Positions 10,845 to 22,605 of a DNA stretch of 64,000 bases are shown in pieces. Every line of letters begins with the position of its first letter. Position 1 is the stretch's first letter. The stretch comes from Thelephora terrestris (lineage: Eukaryota > Basidiomycota > Agaricomycetes > Thelephorales > Thelephoraceae): assembly GCA_015956445.1 (NCBI GenBank), contig WIUZ02000002.1:3286001-3350000 (forward strand), in the 5' to 3' direction. The translations under genes and the position numbers were made by a program. Below the pieces are notes generated by a model. It saw only the letters and a program-made list of their open reading frames with translations, searched no databases and had not been told where the DNA came from.

Positions 10845-13221
10845 ATGGCTTGCCCCCTCGTCAGGGCCTGGGTCTTTCTCGTTATTGGGCACTTCATCGT
10901 CCAAGTAGCACTTCAAGGTGTTACCTTGAGAGATAACCAGCAGGGAATGGACATGACAGGCCTTTGTATCTCCCTCGCAGGCGTACCAGCTGGGATACCA
11001 CTCCTGGACAACGATAACCTGATCCAATGCGATGGAATCCCTGGACACTCCAATGTCACCTGCACAGTCATTGCCTCCACAAAGAACTCGGCGCTATCCC
11101 CGATTCTAGAAGATGCGGGCACGAATTACTCGACGGACTATGACTTGGACCAAGTGTTGAACATCACAGTATTCGGTCACGAGCATTTCATCACCAGGAG
11201 ATGTGCAGCCTCGCTGCAATATATGTACGGCGCGTAAGTATTTCAACTCTCTTTGGCATGTTCTGCTTGACACTGTCACAGTTTTCGACACAATGCGGCC
11301 GAAGACATTGCTACGATCTGCTTTCAGTTCTGGCTCTTAATCATCTCCATATTGGCAGTAAGAAAACACTTGCTTTTCCTCCCCCATTGTCTAAAACCCG
11401 TGTCGTACAGGTCCTACAGGACTCAATCCCTCATCTGTACGAAAACACCTCTTACTTCAACCCTGCGTGTTCATCCTTTCCGACAGTGTCGTCTGTATTG
11501 CGAGCCACGTGCTCGACGTTGCCTGGGCTGGGTTCAGGATAAGAACCACCATTGCCCTCAGACAAGATTACTACGAACTTATCGTTGGTAATGCGTGTGG
11601 AGGGGAGGATATGCTTGGGAACTGGTGGGAGCAACGTCTTGGTCATGCAGTGAGTCTTGACCCAAGCTTTGACCATCCTCGCGCTGATCTTGTTGATAGG
11701 TGCCATTGTTTGGAACCAATGTGATCGCCCTTGTGCTGCTTGCAGCTCTCGCCGTTGTCTTGTTTAGCGTAGGTACAATTGGCTGTCGGTCAGCACCACC
11801 TGGACTAATCTGATTCGCTGTAGCGCTACGCCAAGATCAATTTCTGCCACATGGGCGCTTCCCCATCTATCAACAGGATGTACAAGGTGAGATCCTCGAC
11901 ACTCCTCCACTGTAAATTCATCTAAGCGGTCACCTGTCCCACAGATCGCATTGTTATTCTCAGCGTTCTTGCAGCTGGCCGCGTTCTTCACTATCCTGGC
12001 GGTTGGGCTGTGGATTGATCTCCTCTCTTGTTCTGTGATTGCGGCCCTCGCTGGGGACGTCCAACCGGATCAAGCCGCATTCTTTGTCCTCGCTGTGGTC
12101 AGTAAATCGGTTCCCGGGTCCACTGCTGCTAACATTGACTAAACTCGCGATGGCATTCCAGGTACTTGCTCCGTGGATGATATCTGTAAGCTCTTTCCCT
12201 GCTCTCTGACGAATTTCGCTGAACACATTGAACAGGGCTGGTGGGCGGTCTTCAGAGAGGTCAAGTGGGCTTTCATCCTCTTCACGGTGATCCACGCGTT
12301 CCTCCTTGCCCTTTGGCCAGGAATGTTCGCAAGCCCCCTCTTCCGATACGTGCTCAAGGTTTGGTCGTTTTTCACCGCCGTTTCCGTGACCGGTTATTTG
12401 TTCGTGGTTGCGGCCGCAATCATGGCGATCGTATGTCGTTTGAACTTCGGGAAAGGTTTGGCACACTTCTGTAAGCCTTCTCTTGTCTCTTTTCATGCCA
12501 TGATATGAAGTCCTGATGGTGTTTGACGACAGTGAGGGTGGAGTCAGATTTGAGCTCAAGCGGGTTCCCAGCTACCTTCTTCACGAATGATCCAGACGCG
12601 AAAGAACGTTGCGATTCGCCACCGCCGTTCGACTTCGACATTCGAGACACAGAGAAACTTCAGAAGGGGTCTATGGGTGATGACCCCCTGGACATCCGTC
12701 CGTTCGCCCTCGAATCGACCAAATACTCCGCACACTCCCTCTCGTTCGGGCCATCGAAGGACGCCCCCGAGGTCCCCATTATGGTGGCGTTTCCCACTGC
12801 CCGTAGAACAAGCGCGGCGATCGTCCAAGCCTTGAACAAGGGTACCGAGAAGGCTTTGCCTGCGGTGAAGTCCAATTCCAACTCCCGGCCCTCTACCGCA
12901 GACAAGGACAGGTACCCGATTCAACCTCTTCCGGAAGCATGTCTCCAAGATCCATACAAGAGGACTATGATGAGGACTTCCAGCTTGTCGACTCAGGCGA
13001 CTGGCATGTCGGCAAACTCATGCTCTCAGGCGGAGGTCACCTTCGCACGGAGGGATCAGGTCGTCAGCGCAACTGCTACGACGATGGCGGTGACCTCCGC
13101 GTCCTCTTCACGCACGTCATTGCCTTTCGGTGCGGCTATGCCGCATGAAAATCATCCAAGTACGAATTCAAGGGCCAAGCCCAAATTCATTCCACAACCA
13201 GATCGTTATGGGAGGATATAA
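10845..13221 (+). CDS. Multi-pass membrane protein, basidiomycete family without a name
   Basis: The start is the ATG at 10845 with a hydrophobic N-terminus (LVRAWVFLVIGHFIVQVAL). Exon 1 (10845-11233) ends with a Cys-rich, probably lumenal or outer domain containing N-glycosylation sequons (NVT, NYS, NIT). Further exons give membrane helices: FQFWLLIISILAVLQDSIPHL, VVCIASHVLDVAWAG, VIALVLLAALAVVLF, IALLFSAFLQLAAFFTILAV, then WWAVFREVKWAFILFTVIHA and SFFTAVSVTGYLFVVAAAI, followed by VCRLNFGKGL. The last exon (from about 12533) is a Ser/Thr/Pro-rich cytosolic tail ending at 13221. The order of helices and the RLNFGKGL motif resemble a family I recall from many Agaricomycete proteomes, all without known function. 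Introns are short GT-AG. I verified phase for the first junctions (11234, about 11355, about 11440), not for all. Confidence 0.75.
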
Positions 13222-15912
13222 ATATTATCTCTCAAAAATTTTACTGTTCGCGCGGAATTCTTCCCGTGAGTTGCTCTCTTTCCCCCCCTCCCTTGTATTT
13301 ATTATCCGCGTGCTACACAAGCCTTGCTGCTCCATACGCTTTCATTTGCTGAGTTGATTCATTCTGTGCTCTTGTGAGCACAAGGATGAATTCTTTGAAT
13401 CAGTTCCTGTCCTTTCCCTTGCACTCCCTTCTTTCAGATTCGCATCACCCAACCACCATTGAGTGGATTGCGCGTACTATACGAATGCTTAGTAAAACCT
13501 GTGGACCGTGTATGCTAATTATCAACTCGTGTATTCATTTACCCGACCCTGTCAAGGTCGTCAGTTGATCATGCAGACACTCTTCCGCCGGCGACCAAAT
13601 GGGACGGGAGGCCTGGATACGGGTTGATCGGAGTCCTCGGCTGACAACGCTCACCATCGTCACCCCGTCGCATCGTCACCAAGCGCTGTAGAGAGGTTGT
13701 CTGATAAATTTTCTCCGCCTGCTGTGACCTTTGAAGGCGTTGTCAAGCTCAATTTTGCACACGGCACGACCGACTTTCAAATTCTGGAACCTCCCGTTCT
13801 CCAGTTCCAATGGCGGATTGAGCGCGATTTCGTTGGCAACAATCGTCTTTGATATGTCGTGTTTACCTGTTGTGTAGGTCGGGTATTTGACGTGTGTTCT
13901 TCCTTTATCTTTCTTGTGTCGGCGGTTCTGTGTTGACGTTTGCTTTCACTCCCGGAGTTCGAGCTCATTCCGCCGTGTGAGGCGATTCCCACTATATTGC
14001 TGGTTGCTAACCTCCTCGAGCAGGTCACCGGCGATGGTAGTTATACGCTGTTGCCAGCCCGCGTGGTGGATAACACTCGAGGGAGTGAACATTACGGGAG
14101 CTGGTGCTGAAGCTCGCTCACTATTGGCAAGTATCCCTTCTTTTTTCTACCCTCATGGTCCACGGCGTTCCTCTTAGGTCATAGCTAGTTGAACGTGGTT
14201 GAACAGTTGGCTTGATGGTGACGGAAATTTCTGCCTCGTATGACCGGTTTCTGTCGTCGTCAGGACGGCGCGACATCTGTCCTCTGTTGCTGTTGGACGA
14301 ACGTATCCCGTGGGATGCTTCTTTCTCCCATGCCATGTAACCTCTTGAAATGCTGCGGAGGTCTCGACGTTCTATTTTGCCAGACAGCTCTTCCCCATGG
14401 GCACCAGGATGACCTTTCATTCTCATGGTCATCGATTCCTTCTTCAGGGTGTATACCAGCGCGGCTGAGAGCCAGCTTCCACTGATCATCGAAATTGATG
14501 TTGGTTGCTCGCTTCTGCTCGGGCTTTCTGAAGGTTCCCGGTGTCCCCACTTTTTGATCCGCTTTCGATCTTGCCAGCATCTCATCACGGAGGATTGTCC
14601 TGACGATATGTGTGCGGAACGAATGGACAACCCAAGTGCTCACCGGGGTACGTACCTCAGGGTGGGAAGTAGGCGTCAAACACACTACCAGGAGGTAGGT
14701 TATTGTAGGAGGTCGCAGCTTTTGAGTCGACCCTGCTGGAAGCTGTGCGATATGGTTGGCTTGGCGAGGACACGCATAAGGCACCGTCCTATCCCAGAAC
14801 GGCACTGAAACAGACTGAAACATTCAAACAAATCCTTTCCTTCACGCCAAGCCGGGATCACAAGAATTCGCGATGTAGCCCTCAAAGCCTCGATCAGTTC
14901 AATTCGTGTCTTTTTATCCCCTTCCCGTCTCTGAAAATCTATGTAGCCAAGCCGGACGGGGATCTCAAAACGTCTTGTGCCCGTCGCTACACTATAAACG
15001 ACCTGGACGGCGGGTGACGTTCTCCGTGCCAAGCGTATAGTTCCATTCTCTGGGCCCGAGCATCACGGGGTGCGTGAGCGCCCCGATCTTCCGTTTTCCA
15101 AGATATCACCAAGTCGCCTCCCAACATCAACCCCTAATCGCCTCTGATCTTACCCCCTTGCATTCGGAGGACGATAATCGCTTTGAAGGTGGTGTACTGG
15201 ATCGACCCATCGTTTACCGTAGATCCCCGCTAATCGTACGTCTGCGTACAGGATTCTCAAACTGTTCATACCCCTTGGGTGCGTGGACCTCTTGCAAGGT
15301 TTTGCTTGTGGCTACCGCGAGAACATGCATGCCTACGGGGAAAGATCCGTCCCACCTTAGCGAAATGAATTTACTGTACATGAGTGAAGGTGCTGTACAA
15401 TTACGGCTGGCACCTGCGCCCTATTGCGCTTGGCATCTCTAGGTAGACACGAGATCACCTCGTCTGCCGACACTTTTTTCGCGCCCGATTCCCCCGCTTC
15501 AGGTTTTTGTACGCTTTGCTCACTGTTGGAGCAAGCATTCTCTCCTTGCGCACTTTAACATCCTCCCACTATATCGACAAACACTGGGGAGCAGTTCCAC
15601 GGGCAGGCGCATCACCCGCGTACCAGTCGATCTCATCGAGCTCGATCAGGATCTTCATTAGATATCGTTTGCAGCGCTCAGGCACCCCCATCACTTCATA
15701 TTTCAGACCAAAAGCTCGTCCTCGTGCTCGATTGTGCTGGGCGGCGTCGGAACGAAATAAGGGTAACATGTCAGGCCAACGGAACGCCTGAGAGTTCAAA
15801 AAGACATTTCAACGCCAGACCCTTTTGGCACTTCTTGGCTGTTTCGCCGGTCTTACCACCCTTCTGCCTCTCTCGCCCTCCCGTATACATTTTCTCCAGC
15901 CTTTGAGCTCCA
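13222..15912. other. Gap of 2.7 kb with exon-like fragments
   Basis: A/T-rich 3' DNA follows the membrane gene to about 13370. Protein-like pieces on the plus strand lie at 13683-13851 and 13955-14110 and are listed separately. Overlapping minus-strand frames at 14121-15032 are Arg/Ser-rich without a known motif. Nothing else is supported. Confidence 0.4.
13683..14110 (+). other. Two exon-like fragments of an unrecognised gene
   Basis: Frame 13683-13851 reads a protein-like stretch including LNFAHGTTDFQILEPP and VLQFQWRIERDFVG, then stops. Frame 13955-14110 reads EFELIPPCEAIPTILL and VTGDGSYTLLPARVVD, ending at TGA 14108-14110. They could be joined by an intron of roughly 100 nt, but I found no pair of sites that closes the phase, and no start is evident. 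This may be a remnant or part of a gene with other exons. I do not recognise the family. Confidence 0.3.
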
Positions 15913-16988
15913 ATGCTGCTTCGTTGCTTGGCGATCATCCTTGCGGCTGTGGCCCAGGCAATCTTTGTGACTGGTCAGGATTTCGCGCCCCCCGAGATTC
16001 TCGCCGCCGATTCGGACTCCGGCCTGGAGCCTCTTGCTGGTCTACCTACTGACGCGTATGAAGCGGTCGATACATCGAAGGTGATTCGTGGGCTTCTGGG
16101 TAGACGTCAGCTTGGCTGTTCCAGCAGTTACTTTGCTTGCGGCACCGGGTGAGTCGAATAGCACTTTGATTAGGCCGGTGCTAATTGTGGTTAAAGGTGT
16201 TGCCCGAACGGAGGTGATTGTTGTACTGGTCAACGCACGTTTCTCAACCTCGCTGCTCTGATTGGGAGTCACTCACCAGAGTTCCCTTGCAGAGTGTTGC
16301 TCCTCTGGAAGGTACTGCTATGGTACTGGTTGCTGTCGCCTCGGTGATATTGGATGCGAAGGAAATTCGTGTTGCTCGTCGCGTCAGACCTGCTGTAACG
16401 GTACGTCGCTTCCACTCCACCACGTTGATCATTTTGAGTGCTCACGCCCGCGATTTAGGCGGCGGGTGCTGTAATCCTGGGTGAGTACGTTCACGTGGCT
16501 CGTGTTGACCTCTGGCTCATGTTTCTGCCTTAGTTACCACTGCGTCGACTCGAACGGAGTCAAGGGTTGTTGCAAGAATGGAAGAACCTGCAACGGAGTC
16601 AAAGACACGGCCCCGGTCTGCACCATCAAAGGATACGTCCGTTGTCCAGGAGAGAACTTTTGCTGCCGTAAGCAACCTTCTCCCCCCCTCGCAATCATAG
16701 CTCCCCATCAATGCCTACTGTTTAGCGACCAGCTACGAGTGCTTTCGAGACGACACCGGTGCTCCACAATGCAGCTCATCCCGAAATGCAACAAATCCCA
16801 CAACCCCAGCTGCCAGTCTCCAGTCGGCCTCCGCTTCGAACGCTTCAAAGAAATCTTTCAGCCTCTTCGGTATTGCACCATTCCTCGGTTGGGTCGGTAA
16901 GTGTCTTGTATTCAGTGAAGGATGGTCGTACTCATGGACGAGGATCTCCTCTGGACAGCTTATCTTTTATGAACGCGTCTTTTCATGA
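15913..16988 (+). CDS. Secreted cysteine-rich protein
   Basis: Six exons fit in phase: 15913-16148, 16197-16228, 16293-16400, 16459-16480, 16534-16667 and 16726-16988. The start has a clear signal peptide (LLRCLAIILAAVAQAIFVTG). A short acidic stretch follows, then an RRQ processing-like site, and then about ten Cys pairs or singles: GCCPNGGDCCTG, ECCSSGRYCYGTGCC, NSCCSSRQTCCNG, GGCCNPGYHC, KGCCKNGRTC, ENFCC and YECF. A Ser/Ala/Thr-rich tail with N-glycosylation sites ends in a short hydrophobic piece (FGIAPFLGWVG) and a few more residues. Spacing resembles other fungal secreted Cys-rich proteins, with no enzyme motif. The last exon could contain one more intron after 16903, which would alter only the tail. 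Confidence 0.7.
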
Positions 16989-17280
16989 ATCAGTGATCAT
17001 ACCCCTCTTCCTTATTATCACGAATGGGAACGATATAGGGCCATCTCGGCCCAATAGGACAATAATTTTACACCGGTCTGGACTCCAGGACTTTATGGGA
17101 CAATTCGTAACCTCACGTGTTTACTCGTAGGATGGTATATGTCAGAATTACATGTGTATTGGTATACAAAGCCGGACGTTGAAGAAGAGAGGAAGTGGAA
17201 GAAATCTACATGATAAATTGTCCCCGGCCGATCCTGGCCTTCACCCATTCCGCTAAAACCTTTACATTAGCACTGATTTT
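16989..17280. other. Intergenic, convergent 3' ends
   Basis: Short spacer between the Cys-rich gene (plus) and the F-box gene (minus). No motif seen. Confidence 0.4.
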
Positions 17281-18613
17281 CTACACCGCCCCCGAATGCC
17301 GAACTAGCTCAACTGCCATGATCCCCTTCTTTGAGACATTCGAAAATCGCTTCCCAATGAACGCCCTAACTGCATCACCATCGTCACCTATAAGGCCCAC
17401 CCGGAATGTGACTCTGAAGGTAGGCTGAAATTTGGACCAGAGAAAAAGGTAGGCGTCGACGGTTTTCCAGTTATCGCCACTCATGGTCGTGCTCAAGTCA
17501 GCGGCGGTGGAACAGTCCGAAACCGAGATGATGAACTCCCTAAACGCTGGCGAGTTGATTTTACAGAGGGTGCGATAGAGCCAGCCCGGGGCACTAGCGA
17601 GATTTGCGCATTCGGTCTTGAATTCGAATTTCTCGAGTACGGAACTGACTTTGAGGTCTAGGGCACGACCTGCAACTGGAGGGGATGATCAACACGCGGG
17701 TTCCGAAAGGAACTAAGTAATACTCGCTCGTGGTAGTGGTCCAAGTGTACGATATCGACCTCAGAGAGAGTTGACACGCGGCGATAACAGCCGATGGTTT
17801 CCCACATCCTTTCAACTCAATGGAGGTGAAATTGAGCCCTCCCGGGAACTGAGCCAAGGCCTCGCAAAGACTCTGGGAATCCACGATAAGAGACAAATTC
17901 AGATGTCCCCGAAAAGGTGGCGATGTTCGGAACAAAGGAGGCGAAGGGCCGAGAAAGAAATAGTGGGTGTGACAATGTCGGATGCTTAGGTCTTCGAGCA
18001 ACGGGAATTGACCGATGAACCAGAGCAATTGACGATCGGAGTCCCAAATGTGCCTGATATCGAGGCTCCGCAAGGAACTGGTGAACATCCCAAGGCAAGG
18101 GTAAAACACGGGTATGAACGCAGTGACGTCCAAGCCATCTATGGCGAGGGTTTGCAGTTTGTCGATGGAGGAGAAATATGCGAGGAATGGTTGTAGTGAT
18201 TCTGGCAAGGGCGAAGAATCCTCCATCTTGAGAACCATGTGGCGGGTGTGCGGCAAAAGTCCTCGGTTCTGGTTATCGGACAACATTGCGAGACCGTCGA
18301 CGGTTTTCTTGGACAGGTGTAAGAAGGATTTCATAGATCGAGCCTTCGACTTCCGCTTCCGGGATGAACTAATGTAAAGCCAGCTTCCGATCAGGGGGCG
18401 CGCGGAATCGTGCAGAATCTTGCATGTTAGCGAGCAAGCTTTCAACGCGGGTAGGTCTTCCGATAAGTATTGCAGGATCTCGTCGACCAATTCTGGGGGA
18501 AGTAGGTTCCATCGGCTGTCACATTTTGCGGCAGATGCTCGTTGCAATCTATTCCTCGACCTCGCTGGGAAAAGCTTCCTTCGAAATATGGACACAAACC
18601 CTGCTGTAGTCAC
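17281..18613 (-). CDS. F-box protein
   Basis: The start is the ATG at 18613. Residues about 30-75 form an F-box: WNLLPPELVDEILQYL, then LKACSLTCKILHDSARPLI. F-box proteins bind Skp1 and choose targets for SCF ubiquitin ligases. The rest has weak leucine-rich spacing (LRSLDIRHI, FPLLEDLSIRHC, LNFTSIELKGC), as is usual in basidiomycete F-box families. The first frame runs to 17594. Past about 17690 a second frame is the protein-like one (VSSVLEKFEFKTECANLA and onwards) and ends at the stop 17281-17283. At least one intron must lie at about 17670-17730, but I could not fix its ends. The target is unknown. Confidence 0.75.
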
Positions 18614-21600
18614 GGCTGCTCAGTGAAGAAAAAAGACCCTGGGATTGAGTAGGCGACCAACCGAAGGTAAATTTGGCTGTCATTCCAGGATGTTGGTGGT
18701 TATTCGAGAAGGGTGATATCGAGGTCTCGCCACCATTGCACACATGGCGTTTGGGCGTTCATTCTGTGGCAGGCACAGCATCACGAGGACATGTCGCGGG
18801 TCTTCGGAGAGCGGGGCTGTCCGTAGGGACCTTGCGGTGTTTCCTGGAGCGTGGTTGTTGGATATAAGGATAGAGGCACGAAAGACGCGTAGGAGAGGGT
18901 CAGGCGCAAGTCAGGCGTTTCCATGAACCCGATATGAAACAGAAGCCCAGAACTTGCTCAAGGGTGGCTGAAGACTGATTCCATCACGGGGAATCCCGAG
19001 GCACACCCGCACCTCGCGGCAACAGGCTTTTCCGAGTGTCTCTTGAAAAATCCCCATCTTCAGGATGCCTGTACTATCCTGTCCGAACAGTGTTTCACAA
19101 TCAACCGTAGACTTCAATTTCGAGGAATGGGACTGCTCCCAGTTTCGAACTTCTGGCCGGTCGACCGCGTTTGGAGACTTCGCGATAGGACATCCTGTCC
19201 TGTCCTGAGAACATACCTGTCGGATACCGACGTCGAAGTCCTCTGTTCAAACGTTAATGACTGCCCTCGTCGCCCCATGCTCTCCGTTCATGCGACATGC
19301 AATGGATGCACGGGGCATTTGCAGGACTGGCCAAATCATTTCGGTGAGAACGGTCGTCTGATGACCTTGGTGGTCCTCGTCGTATTTTGCGGATACTTTG
19401 GAATCTCCTTATCCCCTTTTCAGGTTCTAGAGCGTCGACATCGTACTTCTACGCTTTGATTCGCTTAGTGCATGGGCAAGGACACCAAGCAGAACAAGGC
19501 AGGAAGGAAGGAGGAGGGAACCCATATTTTTTCATGAAACCATCAAACGGATTCGGATACCCGACCTACTGCGCTTCCGAAAACATCTCCGGTACAGGGT
19601 TATTAATGTACTGCCCCTCCCCATCCATAAGATCCCTGGATTAAGCATCAGTTCGACCAAGAGTCCAAGTTCTTCATCACTGCATCTTGCAGACGAACGA
19701 ATCACTGTCCCCCGCGGCTCCCCGATCTTCGAGTTTTCTCGCTTCATCTGAATCGGGTATTGGAAGAAGGCTGGACGAAGCGGTAAGGATATTTGCCAGT
19801 TCGGGGGCTCGTCTCGTCTTATAAAGAGTCCGGGGATGCCCTCAAGCCAGAGTTCAACTAGCGAGAAGATCCGAAACCAATCTCTCTCTGCCGAGGATTA
19901 AAGACCGTCTCGAGGGGGTGAGTCTGTGGGGAAGCTGATCGCATACCGCTCGTCACTTAGGCCAAGTCTGCGTATCCAAGAGGCCCCTGATTGAAGGGAC
20001 CTGAGCCACTGCCGTTGACTGTCGACGCTCTACTTCCGAACAGTGATCTCGAATGTTTGTTGCGGCTGAGCGACTATCGATGCAGGATGACTGTCAGAGC
20101 AGCCGGTATATCGGTGACAGAGCAGGCTATTTCCAACGCGGAGGGCATGAAACGGCTGCACTTACTTAGATGTATTCTAGGTGGATAAAATGCAGTCTGA
20201 TCACGGCGGTGACTTGACTACTCACCGGGACGATCGCCCGCGGCAGATCCACATTTCATCCCGCGCGCTCTCGTCCATTCCTCCTCCCTATCGACGGTGG
20301 CGTGCGGGAAGTGGGTATAATGCCTGGATCAGGTAGGAGGGCAGTCCCTGGTCAGCCGGCAACCTCATGCGGAAGCACAAACCCACGGCAGCAGGGAAGT
20401 CAAAGCTAACGGCATAGACATGCCCGAGGACACGCGGAAAGCGGACAGATCCTAGGAGCCCGGTTTTCATCTTCAGCCTTCTGCAGCCGTGGAGGGGAGT
20501 AGAAGAGCGCCTGGGTACACGTTTGTCGAGTAATTGCATCCATTAACTTGTTTTCCATCCTCCAATTTTGTCCTACACCGAGAGACTTGTAGGACGTCGG
20601 GGGATGGTCGATGTCGATGGGGCTTACGGGCCGAAGCGCGCGCCCTGTGTGGCTCATTCCTACATCCTCACCCACACATTGCCACGTAGGACCGGGTGTC
20701 ATCGGTGACAGCGAATGATGTTCAACACTCACATAACCTGTCCATCTAGTGGCGGCTTCTTCATGTTTAACGGGACAAAGGCACACACGGCATTTCAGCA
20801 TCCTTCTGTCAGTGTTATTGTCTTCCATCTAATTGCTGACGTCTAATTTGTGTCGTTATGTAGGAGTTGCGCTCGGAAATTTGTTTGTAGGACCTAATGA
20901 GCCGTTAGAAGCGACCGGCCTGGGCAACAATGCGCGAAGTCCACCAGGCTAGGCCTCTGATTCATAAGTCTCGCGGGCGCGAGGCTAGCTTCCTTGTGGA
21001 AAGATGCGGTGGACCCGTGGGGCGCACGGGTGAAATAAATTCCTCACACACCATGTGTATCCTCCAGGCGCTTCCGGTCACCGTCGAAAGGGCCCCAGGG
21101 CCCTCTTTCCCTCCGGTTCATGATTGGGACTTTTGATCGACATCTGTAAAAACATCCAAACCGTTAAGGCTGGAACCCCAGAAGATATCATAGAGACGCT
21201 GGCTATCCATCCCCTCTGGGAATGAGCTAACCCATCTTACGTCGCGGGGGCAATTCTTTGTAGACGCAAACAGGTCACACTCCGTGAAGGGCAAGAATTC
21301 CGCCCGAATGTAGGCAAGACCACATCTTCACAGCATTTCAGTCGAACACATCTGTGAGTAATAGGCTGAGTCGTGTACTCTGTTGATGTACGTCCGAAAC
21401 ACTCGCTAGGTGAAATTCAGCAAAGTCTCATTTAGATCGAGATCTGTATGCGTCCTGAGTTTCGCTTCGCCCCAACTTACCTTACAACACTCGCTCGATA
21501 TGGTTACTGCTAGATCCCAGACAGCGACCGCACGTTTCACAATTCAGGCAGTGGTGGATCGTGATTCAAGACGCCCCAACTGCTAGGGTGAAACTTCATC

Positions 21601-22605
21601 CTGATCTAGGCCTTCCCGTTTTTGCTATCCTAAGAGATCTCCGGCGATCTCGCCCTCACTGATCACTCGATCTTCGTGCCTTGCTTGTCGTTTCTATCAC
21701 CGGCCTTCCGGGAGGTCACCCTTCCAAGCGAACATCTCGCTGTCGAGGGGATCCCGACAGCCCATGGCCAGATTGAGCGTCTCCAAAAAGGTGGCCCATG
21801 ATGGGGATGGTTGGACTGTAGACCGCAAGACAGAGTGACGATCCGAACAGGCACGGAATAGGGCGAGTCGCAGGACCGCTAGTAACTGAAAGGGACTAGA
21901 AGGACTGAGGTTAGTCCTCCACTTTTTTCCTCCTGAACTACCGCAAGTGTGAGACCATTTGGAGTACCGGATTCGAGTACCCGAATTCACTCGGCATTTT
22001 CCTATGTACCCCGTCATGTTAGCTGCGTCAATGCCGCTCACATTGTAGACGTTGATTGCTGTCCAGTTGGGTGGATATCAGTCCTCGCACCCGGAGAATC
22101 AGCATATGTCACAATATCATTAACGGCAGCTCTCCCTTCATTTCGAGGGATCGATAGCTTGGTATCTTGAGTTCCGCACTTTCACTCAATTGGATGAACG
22201 CGATAACTCGTTTTCTGGAACGTTGACAAACGCTGGCTGGTTCGGACGTGGCAGCTTTTCTGATGGTCTGCGCAATTTAGCCACGATAGGTACTGACTTG
22301 TATGTCTCTCGACGGCGTCGCTCCCTAGTCAAGTATCAAACACGATGGGCAGACAAGGCGTGTACCTGCTATTCCAGCAAGTGAACTGCGTGATTCATTT
22401 TTTGGAGGGAGACATTGAAACAACCCAGCGGTGCTACTGTTCCGGTGCGTGTTGACGCGCCTTGGGTTCGCACTGGATGGACTTCAAACCTCATGCCCCC
22501 TGAGAGGGTTAACGGAAGCATTCGCGAGGTAGACGTCACGTGGGAACGCGCTAAGCCTTACCGTGGCCAAGTAGCACATGACCTGACGTCGTCCCGTTTC
22601 CTCTG
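18614..22605. other. Gap of 4 kb: no supported gene
   Basis: Only short unconnected frames occur on either strand, for example 19043-19459 plus (one hydrophobic stretch near its end) and 20406-20828 minus. None has a motif or a convincing splice chain. I see no terminal repeats, tRNA or long low-complexity DNA. Confidence 0.35.

Noticed and set aside
14121-15032. Overlapping minus-strand open frames of up to 187 codons
   Set aside because: Arg/Ser-rich, no motif, and neighbouring frames do not join by splice sites. Likely chance frames in GC-balanced DNA.
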